A program made the translations under genes and the position numbers. From Cryptosporangium minutisporangium (GTDB lineage: Bacteria > Actinomycetota > Actinomycetes > Mycobacteriales > Cryptosporangiaceae): a DNA stretch of 64,000 bases. The notes beneath the pieces are model-generated. The model was given only the letters and a program-made list of their open reading frames with translations, had not been told where the DNA came from and searched no databases. This document shows, in pieces, positions 17,596-26,674 of the stretch. The stretch is taken from contig NZ_BAAAYN010000017.1 in NCBI RefSeq assembly GCF_039536245.1, forward strand, positions 421,725 to 485,724, written 5' to 3'. The stretch's first letter is position 1, and every line of letters begins with the position of its first letter.

Positions 17596-18531
17596 GTGAC
17601 GGGGCGCCACCACGGAGATTACAGAGAGTCTGCCACCATCCCCACCACCGCGCTGCCCGGGCTTCCACCTGAACAGCCAGCCCCGAGCCGGGAACTGCCT
17701 ACCGAGCTGAGCGTCGAACAACTGGCCGAACATTGCCGGGTCAGCGTCCGGCTGGTGCGGGCGCACCAGTCCCGGCGGCTGCTGCACCCGCCGCGCCGGG
17801 TCGGTCGCCGCAGCGTGTACGACCACTCGCACATCGACCGGCTCGAGCTGATCCAGCGGCTGCAGCAGGCCGGTTTCTCGCTCGCCGCGATCCGCGCGCT
17901 GCTGCAGACCGGCCACAACGCGCCGGAGCTGGCGCTCGCGTGGCACTCCCAGGGCCTGGCGATGCGCTTTCCGTCGCCCACCGACACCTCGGACCCGGAT
18001 CTGCAGGTGGAGCCCGAGGGCGTGGCCGACCTGCACGCGCAGCCGGGTGCGTGGGAGGCGCTGGAGTCCTACGGGCTGGTCAGCCGCGGCCGGGACGGCC
18101 ACTGGCACGGCACCCACCCGGTGCTCGTCGCGGTGGGCCGTCGGGCGCGGGAGATGGGGCTGCCGTCGCCGGAGATCACCCGGCTGCAGCTACGGGTGGC
18201 GGCGGCCACGCTGGAGCTCTCCCGGGAAATTCTGGAGGCGTTCACCCGGGTGTTCGCCGAACGGCCCGCGCCGGACCCGTCGCGTCCGGCGGATGCCGTC
18301 CCGGCCGTCTCGGCGGGGGCCCCGCGGGTTCCGCAGCCGCGGGCCGGCGACGCGGAGCCGTCCGAGGTCGTCGGCAACGGGCGGGTGGACGACCGAGCCC
18401 GGCTGATCGAGGACTACGCCGGCATGTCCTCGGTAGCGACCGCGCTGGTGACCGCCACGTTCGAGGTCCAGCTCAGCCGCGTGGTGCGGGGCGTCGTCGG
18501 TATCCCGTCCGACACCCCGCCGCTCGCGTGA
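17596..18531 (+). CDS. MerR-like helix-turn-helix regulator
   Basis: A 311-residue DNA-binding protein. After a Pro-rich leader, residues about 35-95 hold a MerR-type winged helix: LSVEQLAEHCRVSVRLVRAHQSRRLLHPPRRVGRRSVYDHSHIDRLELIQRLQQAGFSLAAIRALL. The remainder is helical with no metal-binding cysteines and no recognisable ligand domain. The Tyr/Gly usually found in the first MerR helix pair is modified (AHQSRR). GTG 17596 is chosen because the region before it looks non-coding. It stands between the divergent nudix gene and the convergent ridA. Confidence 0.75.
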   Translation: MTGRHHGDYRESATIPTTALPGLPPEQPAPSRELPTELSVEQLAEHCRVSVRLVRAHQSRRLLHPPRRVGRRSVYDHSHIDRLELIQRLQQAGFSLAAIRALLQTGHNAPELALAWHSQGLAMRFPSPTDTSDPDLQVEPEGVADLHAQPGAWEALESYGLVSRGRDGHWHGTHPVLVAVGRRAREMGLPSPEITRLQLRVAAATLELSREILEAFTRVFAERPAPDPSRPADAVPAVSAGAPRVPQPRAGDAEPSEVVGNGRVDDRARLIEDYAGMSSVATALVTATFEVQLSRVVRGVVGIPSDTPPLA

Positions 18532-18535
18532 GCGC

Positions 18536-18994
18536 TCAACGCACCTCGACGATCAGCTCGACCTCGACCGGAGCGTCGAGCGGCAGCACCGCCACCCCCA
18601 CCGCGCTCCGGGCGTGCTTGCCCGCGTCGCCGAACACGGCTCCGAACAGCTCGCTCGCGCCGTTCACCACGCCGGGCTGACCGGTGAACCCGGGCGCGGA
18701 CGCGACGTACCCGACCGCCTTCACGACCCGCACGACGTCGTTCAGGTCGACGACGGACGCCACCGCGGCTAGCGCGTTCAGCCCGGCGGTCCGCGCCAGC
18801 TCGTAGCCGGTCTCCGCGGATACCTCGGCGCCGAGCAGTCCGGTGACGGGCAGCTTGCCGTCGACCATCGGCAGCTGACCGGAGGTGTAGACGTACGAAC
18901 CGGTGCGCACCGCGGGCACGTACGCGGCCACCGGGGCCGGTACGACCGGCAGCGTCAGACCCAGCTCCGCGAGTCGTTGTGCGACGTTGCTCAC
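18536..18994 (-). CDS. ridA: RidA-family enamine/imine deaminase
   Basis: A 152-residue protein of the RidA/YjgF/L-PSP family, a trimeric cytosolic enzyme that hydrolyses reactive enamines and imines such as those from PLP enzymes. Typical segments: YVYTSGQLPMVDGKL, ARTAGLNALAAVASVVDLNDVVRVVKAVGYVAS and the C-terminal ARSAVGVAVLPLDAPVEVELIVEV. The catalytic arginine equivalent is seen in HARSAVG. GTG 18994 is preferred over 19066 because a GAGGGGAA Shine-Dalgarno lies directly upstream; the longer frame would overlap the DUF4177 gene. Same position as Rv3678c. Confidence 0.9.
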   Translation of the reverse strand: MSNVAQRLAELGLTLPVVPAPVAAYVPAVRTGSYVYTSGQLPMVDGKLPVTGLLGAEVSAETGYELARTAGLNALAAVASVVDLNDVVRVVKAVGYVASAPGFTGQPGVVNGASELFGAVFGDAGKHARSAVGVAVLPLDAPVEVELIVEVR

Positions 18995-19062
18995 TGAATT
19001 CCCCTCGAACGGCGCCTGCTGAGGGCGCTCGCCCTCAGAGAAAGCCGGGCGTTGGAAGGAGC

Positions 19063-19224
19063 TCACTGGCCTTCCTTCGGGCGCTTCAGGTAGGCGACGA
19101 GCTGCTCGGCGCTCGGACCGGGCACCACGGCGACCAGTTCCCAGCCGTCTTCACCCCAGTTGTCCAGAATCTGCTTCGTGGCGTGCACGAGCAGTGGAAC
19201 CGTCACGTACTCCCACTTCGTCAT
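19063..19224 (-). CDS. Small DUF4177 family protein
   Basis: A 53-residue protein reading MTKWEYVTVPLLVHATKQIL, then DNWGEDGWELVAVV and ending YLKRPKEGQ. The W-E-Y-x-T-V start and the N-W-G-x-D-G-W-E-L-V core are the DUF4177 pattern. Function unknown. It is shorter than usual ORF cut-offs and easily missed. It lies upstream of ridA on the same strand, and the same small gene stands next to ridA in mycobacteria (Rv3678A), supporting a real gene. Between it and ridA is a 9-bp palindrome (19,019-19,038). Confidence 0.85.
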   Translation of the reverse strand: MTKWEYVTVPLLVHATKQILDNWGEDGWELVAVVPGPSAEQLVAYLKRPKEGQ

Positions 19225-19301
19225 GGCCGCACCCTACTGGGAGCGCGATGCCGACCGGCGCCGACGGGCAGCTCGCGTGGATGCGTGGTTACGCTCGTAG
19301 A

Positions 19302-20273
19302 GTGCCCGAGGAATCCGCTGCGTTCCCCCAGGCGCGGCTGCACATAGTCACCGGCAAGGGCGGGACCGGGAAGACGACGGTCGCCGCGGCGCTCGCGCTC
19401 GCGCTGGCCGCTGGTGGGCGCCGGACCCTGCTCGTCGAAGTGGAGGGCCGGCAGGGCGTCGCGCAGCTGTTCGGCCTCGATCCGCTGCCCTACGCCGAGC
19501 GTCCGATCGCGGTCGCGCCCGAGGGCGGTGAGGTGCGCGCGCTCGCCGTCGACGCCGAGGAAGCCCTGCTCGAGTATCTGGAACTCTTCTACAAGCTCGG
19601 CCGGGCCGGCCGGGTCTTGAAGAAGCTCGGTGCGATCGACTTCGCGACCACGATCGCGCCCGGTATGCGCGACGTGCTGCTGACCGGCAAGGTCAAAGAG
19701 GCGGTGACCCGAGCCGATCGGGGCCGGCGCGTCTACGACGCCGTCGTGCTCGACGCTCCGCCGACCGGACGGATCGGGCGTTTCCTCAACGTCAACTCCG
19801 AGGTCGCCGGGCTGGCCAGGGTCGGACCGATCAAGACCCAGTCGGACGGTGTGATGGCCGTCCTGCGCTCGCCGATGACCGCGGTGCACCTGGTCACGCT
19901 CCTCGAGGAGATGCCGGTGCAGGAGACCTCGGACGCCGTCACCGAACTCGCCGCGATCGGGCTGCCGATCGGCGCGGTGCTGGTCAACGCGGTCCGCGGA
20001 ACCTCGTTGGTCGACGCGAAGGTCACCCAGGCGGAGCTGAAGCGCGGCCTCACCGCGGCCGGGCTGCCCACTGACCGGCAAACGGTGAAGGGCCTCGTCG
20101 ACGAGGTGACCGACCACGTGCGCCGGGTAGCCCTGGAACAGCGTCTGCGGTCGGAGCTGACCGAGCTCGGCCGTCCGGTGGTGGACCTGCCGTTGCTGCC
20201 GGAGGGCGTGGACACGAACGAGCTGTACGAGCTGGCCGACGTGCTGCGGAAGGCGGGGGTGCGGGCGCCGTGA
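19302..20273 (+). CDS. ArsA/GET3-like ATPase, first of pair
   Basis: A SIMIBI-class ATPase of about 323 residues. Deviant Walker A KGGTGKTT sits at the N-terminus (LHIVTGKGGTGKTTVAAALAL), followed by LLVEVEGRQGVAQLFG, FATTIAPGMRDVLLTGKVKEAV and the switch VVLDAPPTGRIGRFL. No arsenite-binding cysteines are evident, so arsenic transport is unlikely. In mycobacteria the pair Rv3679/Rv3680 forms a heteromeric ATPase linked to stress tolerance. GTG 19302 is the likely start; in-frame ATG 19281 is an alternative. The stop overlaps the next gene's GTG (GTGA). Confidence 0.88.
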   Translation: MPEESAAFPQARLHIVTGKGGTGKTTVAAALALALAAGGRRTLLVEVEGRQGVAQLFGLDPLPYAERPIAVAPEGGEVRALAVDAEEALLEYLELFYKLGRAGRVLKKLGAIDFATTIAPGMRDVLLTGKVKEAVTRADRGRRVYDAVVLDAPPTGRIGRFLNVNSEVAGLARVGPIKTQSDGVMAVLRSPMTAVHLVTLLEEMPVQETSDAVTELAAIGLPIGAVLVNAVRGTSLVDAKVTQAELKRGLTAAGLPTDRQTVKGLVDEVTDHVRRVALEQRLRSELTELGRPVVDLPLLPEGVDTNELYELADVLRKAGVRAP

Positions 20274-21397
20274 CCCATCTGGACATGGAGGCGCTGCTGG
20301 CCGATGCCGACACACGGATCATCGTGTGTTGCGGCTCCGGCGGTGTGGGAAAGACCACTACGGCCGCCGCGCTGGGGCTTCGCGCGGCGGAGACGGGGCG
20401 GCGCACGGTCGTGCTCACGATCGACCCTGCACGCCGGCTCGCGCAGTCGATGGGCCTCTCCGAGCTGGACAACGTCCCGCGTCGGGTGAAGGGCGTCGAG
20501 AGCGCGGCGGGTGGCGAGCTGCACGCGATGATGCTCGACATGAAACGGACGTTCGACGAAGTCGTCCTGGCGCACACCGACCCGGAGCGTGCCGAGGAGA
20601 TCTTCGCGAACCCCTTCTACCAGGCGATGTCGTCCTCGTTCTCGGGGACGCAGGAGTACATGGCGATGGAGAAGCTCAGCCAGCTCCGGGCCGCCGACGA
20701 GTGGGACCTGATCATCGTCGACACGCCACCCAGCCGCTCGGCCCTCGACTTCCTGGACGCGCCGCAGAACCTGGCCCGTTTCCTCGACGGTCGGCTGCTC
20801 AAGCTGCTGCTGGCGCCCGCGAAGTCCGGCGGGCGCGGCATGCTGAAGATGATGTCGGCCTCGTTCGGGCTGTTCAGCCGCGTGATCACGAAGGTCCTCG
20901 GCACGCAGCTGCTGGACGACGTCTCGACGTTCGTCGCCGCGCTGGATTCGATGTTCGGCGGCTTCCGGGAGCGCGCCCAGCGCACCTACGACCTGTTGAA
21001 AACGCCGGGCACCGCGTTCGTCGTCGTGGCGGCTCCGGAGCCGGACGCCGTGCGGGAGGCGTCGTACTTCGCGGACCGCCTCCTCGCGGAGGGAATGCCG
21101 CTGGCGGGGCTGGTTCTCAACCGGGTGCACGCCACCGAGGTGCCGGGGCTCTCCGCGGCCGAGGCGTTGACCGCCGCGGAGGAGTTGGAGCGCACCGACG
21201 GGTCGTCGGTGACCGCCGAGGTGCTACGGCTCCACGCCGGCCTCTCCCGGCTGGTGGAGCGCGAGCGGCGGATCGCGGCGGGGTTCACCACCGCGCACCC
21301 GGAGGTTCCCGTCGTCGAGGTGCCGGCCGAAGCCGAGGACGTCCACGATCTCGACGGCTTGCGCCGGGTGGGCGCGGCGCTCGTCCGTACTGCGTAG
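20270..21397 (+). CDS. ArsA/GET3-like ATPase, second of pair
   Basis: A 375-residue partner ATPase. Walker A SGGVGKTTTAAAL (residues about 24-36) is followed by TIDPARRLAQSMGL, the family's switch region, and IIVDTPPSRSALDFLDAP. The helical inserts (MLDMKRTFDEVV, AMEKLSQLRAADEW) fit the GET3-like helical domain, while no cysteine motif for arsenite or zinc is apparent. Translationally coupled to the first ATPase (GTGA). It is the homologue by place of Rv3680. The whiB gene follows in convergent orientation. Confidence 0.9.
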   Translation: MTHLDMEALLADADTRIIVCCGSGGVGKTTTAAALGLRAAETGRRTVVLTIDPARRLAQSMGLSELDNVPRRVKGVESAAGGELHAMMLDMKRTFDEVVLAHTDPERAEEIFANPFYQAMSSSFSGTQEYMAMEKLSQLRAADEWDLIIVDTPPSRSALDFLDAPQNLARFLDGRLLKLLLAPAKSGGRGMLKMMSASFGLFSRVITKVLGTQLLDDVSTFVAALDSMFGGFRERAQRTYDLLKTPGTAFVVVAAPEPDAVREASYFADRLLAEGMPLAGLVLNRVHATEVPGLSAAEALTAAEELERTDGSSVTAEVLRLHAGLSRLVERERRIAAGFTTAHPEVPVVEVPAEAEDVHDLDGLRRVGAALVRTA

Positions 21398-21463
21398 GCG
21401 CGCCGCGCCGGTACTGCTCAGGTTCGCCGCCGGGGGCCTCGGCCCGGGCCGGAACCTGGTTGC

Positions 21464-21754
21464 TCAGCCGGTGGGCTGCAGGTCGTGCGCCTTACGGGCG
21501 GACTCGAGAAGCTTCCACCACGAGGTCACGTCGGGGCGTCGGCGTAAAAGTGCACGACGCTCGCGCTCGGTCATACCGCCCCAGACCCCGAACTCGACAC
21601 GGTTGTCGAGGGCATCAGCGAGGCATTCCGTCCGAACCGGACAACCCATACACACCGTCTTGGCACGGTTCTGCGCCGCACCCTGGACGAAGAGCGAGTC
21701 CGGATCGCTGGCGCGACAGGCCGCACGTCCAGCCCAGTCAGCGATCATTCCCAT
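21464..21754 (-). CDS. whiB4: WhiB-family iron-sulfur regulator
   Basis: A 96-residue Wbl protein. Four cysteines (13, 35, 38, 44) in the C...C-x2-C-x5-C arrangement bind a 4Fe-4S cluster; GVWGG (residues 56-60) is the family turn, and MTERERRALLRRRP is the basic DNA-binding tail. Such proteins sense redox or NO and act on transcription with sigma factor. ATG 21754 follows GAAGGGGG. The whiB4 name rests on synteny with Rv3681c between the ArsA pair and ponA2; other Wbl subfamilies cannot be excluded by sequence alone. Confidence 0.9.
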   Translation of the reverse strand: MGMIADWAGRAACRASDPDSLFVQGAAQNRAKTVCMGCPVRTECLADALDNRVEFGVWGGMTERERRALLRRRPDVTSWWKLLESARKAHDLQPTG

Positions 21755-22039
21755 CTCTGCCCCCTTCAGCGTCACGCCGTCCCGGCAAGGCTCGTCAGGC
21801 ACGCAAAATCCGTGTGGGCGACGCCGTGTCGGTCCGGCATGCCTGCCCCAGGACGGTAAGAAAGCGACAGTGGCGGTTGGCAGCGGCCATTCGGGTGGTC
21901 TTTCACCAGCACTAATGGGCAGTGGCTATCCACCGTATGGTGGAAGGAGCCCTGTTCAGAGGTGGTGCCCCTGGTCACACCAACCCGTGAGTAACCTCGA
22001 CGGCCTGGATTCTGGGTATCGCTGCGTACTCTGGGCGCC

Positions 22040-24472
22040 GTGAAGTTGCCTCAGGACCGCACGCTCGCCAATGTCGTCTCACTGGTGCTCTGCGGAATCC
22101 TCGCCGGCGTAGTGATCGCCGCCGCCGCGTTCCCCGCGGTGGGCGTGTCCGGTTTAACCGCTAAGTCGGCTTCGGATTCCTTCAGTGACCTGCCGGCCGA
22201 GATCAAGATCCCTCCCGTGCCGCAGGTCTCGATTCTTTACGCGAGCAACGGTAAGACAGAGATCGCCCGGTTCTACGACGAAAACCGGCGGAACGTGAAG
22301 CTCGGCGACGTCGCACCAGTGATGCGACAGGCGATCGTGGCCGCCGAGGACAACCGGTTCTACGATCACCAGGGTGTCGACGCCCGGGGCATCGTCCGCG
22401 CGTTCGTGCGGAACCAGAGCAACGGCCAGGTCACCCAGGGCGCTTCCACGCTGACCCAGCAGTACGTGCGGTCGATCCTGAAGTACGGCGCGACCAACTC
22501 CGAAGAACTCCGCCTGGCCACCGAGGACACGGCCGGCCGGAAGCTGCGCGAGATGCGGTACGCGATCGCGCTGGAGAAGGAACTCTCCAAGGACCAGATC
22601 CTGGAGAATTACCTCAACATCACGTACTTCGGTAACCAGGGCTACGGCATCTACGCCGCGTCGTGGGTGTACTTCAGCAAGCCGCCGTCGGAGCTGACTC
22701 TCGCGGAAGCCGCGATGATCGCCGGGATGGCGCAGAACCCGACCCAGTACAACCCGGTCGAAAACAAGCAGTTCGGCACCAAGCCGGCGGAAGACCGGCG
22801 CGAGTACGTGCTGAACCAGATGGTGAAGCTGAAGTACATCACCCAGGCCGAGGCGGACGCCGCGAAGAAGGGCGACCTCGGGCTGAACCCGAAGGCCCAG
22901 GCGCAGTCCTGCGAGAACGGGAACACCGCCTACGGGTTCTTCTGCGGCTGGTTCCTCGACTGGTGGAAGTCGAACCCGAAGTTCGGCAAGACGCGCACCG
23001 AGCGTGAGGACGACCTCCGCAAGGGCGGCTACAAGATCGTGTCGTCCCTCGACGTCCGGATGCAGAAGGCGGCGCAGCAGCAGATCGACGAGCGGCTGGA
23101 CGTGAACAGCCGCTTCGCGACCGGAATCGTGATGGTCGAGCCGGGTACCGGTCGGGTCAAGGCGATGGCGATCAACCGCAAGTACGGCATCCCCAAGAAC
23201 CAGGGCAAGAAGACCTACCCGTACACCGTGAATCCGCTGCTCTCCGGTTCCAACGTGTCCCCGGGTTACCAGGCCGGATCGACGTTCAAGATGTTCACCG
23301 CGGTCGCGGCACTGGAGAAGAACATCCCGCTGAGCAACACGATCTACGCGCAGGACCGGTACGTGTCGCAGTACAACGGCGGGTGCAAGACCGGCCCCAA
23401 GTACTGCCCGAAGAACGCGTCGCCCACGATGAAAGGGCTGCAGACGATGTCGAGCGCGTTCGGCGAGTCGGCTAACACCTACTTCATCCCGTTGGAGGAG
23501 CAGGTCTCGGTCAAGGCCGCGGTCAGCGCCGCCGAGAAGCTCGGCGTCGAGTTCCGGGCCAGCGTCGACGTGAAGAACAAGCGTGATGCGCAGACCGATC
23601 CGACCGCATGGGGATCGTTCACGCTCGGCACCGCGCAGGTCTCGCCGCTCGACATGGCGACCGCCTACGCGACGATCGCGGCGCGCGGCAAATACTGCGC
23701 ACCGCTGCCGCTCAACAAGATCGCCGACCAGGAGGGCAAGCCGCTCCCCGAGCTGTCCAACCCGACCTGCAAGCAGACGATCCCGAAGCAGGTCGCGGAC
23801 GCGGCTGCCGACATGGCCCGGTGCCCGGTGGGTGACAACTCGATGGTCGGCCTGTCGTGCACGCACCCCGGCGGCGGTCGTACCGCGGCCAGCGTCGGCC
23901 GGGTGATCGATCGGCCGGTGGCCGGCAAGACCGGTACCACCGACGACAACAACGCGGCCTGGTTCGTCGGCTTCACGCCGAACCTCGCGGCCGCTGGCTT
24001 CCTCGCGAACCCGGACAAGTACCTCGACTCGGTACCGAACACGCAGATCCCGATCGACGCCACCCGCGACGCACTGAACATCGCACTCCAGAAGCTGCCG
24101 GTGAAGCAGTTCATCGCGCCGACGAGCAAGCTGGCCTACGGCGTGCGGGTGACGGTGCCGGACACGACCGGCGACTCGGTGGACTCCGCGACCCGCAAGC
24201 TCCGGGAGGCGGGCTTCGAGGTACGGCTGTCGCCGACCCGGGTGAGCTCCGACATCGGCGAGGGCCGGGTGGCCCGGACCGATCCGGCCGGAGGCAGCGA
24301 CAGCACGAAGGGCAGCGTCGTCACGATCGTGTTGAGCAACGGGCAGCCACCGGAACCGGAGAAGCCGGATCCCAGTGAGCCTGGTGAGGATCCGGGCGAC
24401 CAGATCCGGGACCAGATCTGCTCCACCAACCCCGCACTGCCGATGTGTCAGACCGAACCCGGCGGTAACTAG
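22040..24472 (+). CDS. ponA2: Bifunctional class A penicillin-binding protein with PASTA domain
   Basis: Peptidoglycan glycosyltransferase/transpeptidase of 810 residues. A signal-anchor (VVSLVLCGILAGVVIAAAAF) is followed by a GT51 domain with catalytic Glu103 in AAEDNRFYDHQG and QGASTLTQQYVR. The transpeptidase has Ser414-T-F-Lys417, SAN (FGESANTYF) and Lys630-T-G. One PASTA domain ends the protein (VTVPDTTGDSVDSATRKLREAGF), then a Pro/Glu-rich tail with two Cys. It corresponds to PonA2 (Rv3682) by architecture and position. GTG 22040 starts directly at the cytoplasmic tail. A strong terminator follows. Confidence 0.95.
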   Translation: MKLPQDRTLANVVSLVLCGILAGVVIAAAAFPAVGVSGLTAKSASDSFSDLPAEIKIPPVPQVSILYASNGKTEIARFYDENRRNVKLGDVAPVMRQAIVAAEDNRFYDHQGVDARGIVRAFVRNQSNGQVTQGASTLTQQYVRSILKYGATNSEELRLATEDTAGRKLREMRYAIALEKELSKDQILENYLNITYFGNQGYGIYAASWVYFSKPPSELTLAEAAMIAGMAQNPTQYNPVENKQFGTKPAEDRREYVLNQMVKLKYITQAEADAAKKGDLGLNPKAQAQSCENGNTAYGFFCGWFLDWWKSNPKFGKTRTEREDDLRKGGYKIVSSLDVRMQKAAQQQIDERLDVNSRFATGIVMVEPGTGRVKAMAINRKYGIPKNQGKKTYPYTVNPLLSGSNVSPGYQAGSTFKMFTAVAALEKNIPLSNTIYAQDRYVSQYNGGCKTGPKYCPKNASPTMKGLQTMSSAFGESANTYFIPLEEQVSVKAAVSAAEKLGVEFRASVDVKNKRDAQTDPTAWGSFTLGTAQVSPLDMATAYATIAARGKYCAPLPLNKIADQEGKPLPELSNPTCKQTIPKQVADAAADMARCPVGDNSMVGLSCTHPGGGRTAASVGRVIDRPVAGKTGTTDDNNAAWFVGFTPNLAAAGFLANPDKYLDSVPNTQIPIDATRDALNIALQKLPVKQFIAPTSKLAYGVRVTVPDTTGDSVDSATRKLREAGFEVRLSPTRVSSDIGEGRVARTDPAGGSDSTKGSVVTIVLSNGQPPEPEKPDPSEPGEDPGDQIRDQICSTNPALPMCQTEPGGN

Positions 24473-24479
24473 CTCTGAT

Positions 24480-24519
24480 ACGTCGCGGCCCCCGATCAGG
24501 TGATCGGGGGCCGCGACGT
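24480..24519 (+). terminator. Strong hairpin terminator after ponA2
   Basis: Arms 24480-24498 (ACGTCGCGGCCCCCGATCA) and 24501-24519 are perfect reverse complements with a 2-nt centre. It begins 8 bp after the ponA2 stop and lies between convergent genes, so it may serve both. Confidence 0.9.
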
Positions 24520-24563
24520 TCGTTCGGGGCTTCTCGAGGGCGGGCGGCCCGTGCCGTGCCGCC

Positions 24564-25031
24564 TCAGGCGGAGAGCTGGCGCTTCACCTCGGCGGCCACC
24601 CGGCCACCCTGCGCCCGGCCCGCCACGGCGGCCTGAACCGCCTTCATGGCCTTCCCCATCTGCTTGACGTCGGTGACGCCGGCCTCGCCGAGCGCCGCCG
24701 CGACGACGGCGGACAGCTCCTCGTCGCCCAGCTGCGTCGGCAGGTAGCGGGAGAGAACTTCACCCTCGGCGCGCTCCCGGTCCGCACGATCGGCCCGTCC
24801 GCCCGACGCAAAGGCCTCAGCGGCCTCAACGCGCTTCTTGGCTTCCCGGGTAAGCACCCGGAGCACTTCGTCGTCAGAGAGCTCACGAGCGGCCTTTCCG
24901 GCCACCTCCTCGTTGCGGATCGCAGTGAGCGCCATTCGCAACGTCGAGGTGACCAGTTCGTCCCTTGCTTTCATCGCGGTCGTGAGGTCGGTCGAGAGGC
25001 GGGTCTTCAGGCCGCCCGCAGCAGTGCTCAT
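24564..25031 (-). CDS. GatB/YqeY domain protein
   Basis: A 155-residue all-helical protein of the YqeY family, related to the tail domain of the GatB subunit of tRNA amidotransferase. Recognisable pattern: LKTRLSTDLTTAMKARDELVTSTLRMALTAIRNEEV, LSDDEVLRVLTREAKKRVEAAEAF and the C-terminal MGKAMKAVQAAVAGRAQGGRVAAEVKRQL, very close to family consensus. Molecular function is not established, though tRNA-related binding is assumed. Start ATG 25031. It stands alone, convergent with ponA2 and divergent from the phosphoesterase. Confidence 0.92.
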   Translation of the reverse strand: MSTAAGGLKTRLSTDLTTAMKARDELVTSTLRMALTAIRNEEVAGKAARELSDDEVLRVLTREAKKRVEAAEAFASGGRADRADRERAEGEVLSRYLPTQLGDEELSAVVAAALGEAGVTDVKQMGKAMKAVQAAVAGRAQGGRVAAEVKRQLSA

Positions 25032-25126
25032 GGCAGGAACGCTACTCCCGGTCGCGGCCGACACCGGAGGGATTTGCGGACAGCTCCGAAACGCCGGTGC
25101 GACCCTGCGTGTGTACGCTGCCGGGC

Positions 25127-26062
25127 ATGAAGTGGGGTACCCGTCTGTCACTGGGCGTGGTCGGCGCTGGCGCGGCGACCGTGGTGTACGCGTCGGCCTT
25201 CGAGCGGCGACGGTGGACGCTCCGCCGGTTCGACGTCCCGGTGCTCGCCCAGGACGCCGAACCGCTCCGCATCCTGCACGTGTCCGATCTGCACATGCTC
25301 CCGGGCCAGCACGGCAAGCAGGAGTGGGTCCGCAGCCTGAACGCGCTGGACCCCGACTTCGTCGCACTCACCGGCGACAACCTCTCGTCGCCGGACGCCG
25401 TTCCCGCGGTGCTCGACGCGCTCGGACCGCTGCTCGGGCGTCCCGGAGCGTTCGTCTTCGGCTCTAACGACTACTACGGGCCGGTCCCGAAGAACCCGTT
25501 CAAGTACTTCAACAAGCACCACAAGCGGACGCACGGCCCCGAACTGCCGTGGACCGACCTCCGCGACGCCCTGGCCGAAGCCGGCTGGGCCGACCTCACG
25601 AACGCGAAGGCCTCGGTCGTCGCTGGCGGCCGCACGATCGAACTCGGCGGCGTCGACGACCCGCACCTCAAGCTCGACGACTACCCGGCCATCGCCGGCG
25701 CCCTCGACCCGGCGGCCGATCTCCACCTCGGGCTGGTCCACGCACCGGAGCCGCGGGTCCTCGATCAGTTCGCCACCGACGGGTACGACCTGGTGCTCGC
25801 CGGACACACCCACGGCGGCCAGCTGCGCGTGCCGGGCTACGGGGCGCTGGTCACCAACTGCGGCATCGAACGTGATCTCGCTCGCGGTGCCCACCGTTGG
25901 AACGGGGACACCTGGATCCACGTTTCCGCAGGTATGGGCACCTCTCCGTACGCTCCGATCCGGTTCGCGTGCCCACCGGAGGTGAGCCTGCTCACGCTCG
26001 TACCGCGACCGGAGCACGGGGCACGCGATACCCGCGCGCAACAGGCCGCGGGCGTCAGTTAG
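25127..26062 (+). CDS. Calcineurin-like metallophosphoesterase
   Basis: A 311-residue phosphoesterase. An N-terminal hydrophobic segment ([19 protein letters not shown]) may anchor it in the membrane. Metal-binding motifs appear in order: VSDLHM, LTGDN, FGSNDYY (GNHE position, with Ser-Asn-Asp), LVHAPEP and [13 protein letters not shown]. The family includes YkuE-like lipid A/UDP-sugar and other phosphoesterases, so substrate is open. ATG 25127 is preferred to an upstream in-frame codon at 25097. It matches Rv3683 next to ponA2. A tRNA gene follows 16 bp after the stop. Confidence 0.88.
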   Translation: MKWGTRLSLGVVGAGAATVVYASAFERRRWTLRRFDVPVLAQDAEPLRILHVSDLHMLPGQHGKQEWVRSLNALDPDFVALTGDNLSSPDAVPAVLDALGPLLGRPGAFVFGSNDYYGPVPKNPFKYFNKHHKRTHGPELPWTDLRDALAEAGWADLTNAKASVVAGGRTIELGGVDDPHLKLDDYPAIAGALDPAADLHLGLVHAPEPRVLDQFATDGYDLVLAGHTHGGQLRVPGYGALVTNCGIERDLARGAHRWNGDTWIHVSAGMGTSPYAPIRFACPPEVSLLTLVPRPEHGARDTRAQQAAGVS

Positions 26063-26078
26063 ACTTCCTCCGTGCCGC

Positions 26079-26155
<77 letters not shown>

Positions 26156-26170
26156 CGTAGTACCAGGTAG

Positions 26171-26204
26171 ATGGCCAGTTTCCACACCGGAAGCTGGCCA
26201 TTTT
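26171..26204 (+). terminator. Hairpin plus T-run after tRNA-Pro
   Basis: ATGGCCAGTTT (26171-26181) pairs with AAGCTGGCCAT (26191-26201) with one G-U, loop 9 nt, followed by TTTG. Typical terminator 15 bp after the tRNA. Confidence 0.85.
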
Positions 26205-26248
26205 GCTGCCGTGACCGTCGTTGACCGTGGACTCTGCAGCCGTGACCG

Positions 26249-26674
26249 TCAGGTGTCGGCCTGCCACGGGTTGATGACCTCCACGCCCGTAGGCGCGAAA
26301 TCGGACACGTTTCGGGTCACGACCGGCATCCCGTGCACGAGTGCGGTCGCCGCGATCAGCGAGTCCCGGATGGGTTGCGGGTCGGGGACGTGCAGCGCAG
26401 CGCTGCGCAGGGCTACGGCGGTGTCCACCGGGAGAACCCGCTCTGCGAAGGCCAGCAAAACCTGCGCTTCCAGCCAGCGACGCAGCACCGCCCCCTGCGC
26501 CGAATCTCGCCGCTCGGTCAGGAGGACCCCGACTTCCAGCTCCTGAACCGTAACCGCCGAGATGAACATGCTGCTCGCTGCGGCACCGGCAGCCCAGTCG
26601 ACGACGTTCTTGTCGGCCTTGCCCGCCTTGGCCTTCCGCAGTTCGGAGACGACGTTCGTATCGAGCAGGAACAT
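26249..26674 (-). CDS. PIN-domain toxin (VapC/FitB type)
   Basis: A 141-residue PIN ribonuclease. Acidic metal-binding residues: Asp5 (FLLDTNVVSEL), Glu in TVQELEVG, Asp in IRDSLIAATAL and Asp in TRNVSDF. FitB-like features include the GVLLTERRDSAQGAVLRRWLE helix. As a toxin it would cleave RNA, usually tRNA or rRNA, and be neutralised by the antitoxin encoded just upstream. Its ATG overlaps the antitoxin stop (ATGA). It is the first gene after the tRNA terminator, convergent to it. Confidence 0.92.
   Translation of the reverse strand: MFLLDTNVVSELRKAKAGKADKNVVDWAAGAAASSMFISAVTVQELEVGVLLTERRDSAQGAVLRRWLEAQVLLAFAERVLPVDTAVALRSAALHVPDPQPIRDSLIAATALVHGMPVVTRNVSDFAPTGVEVINPWQADT

Noticed and set aside
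19302-21397. Arsenite efflux ATPases
   Set aside because: Fold is ArsA-like, but metalloid-binding cysteines and arsB/arsR neighbours are missing; synteny points to the mycobacterial Rv3679/Rv3680 pair.
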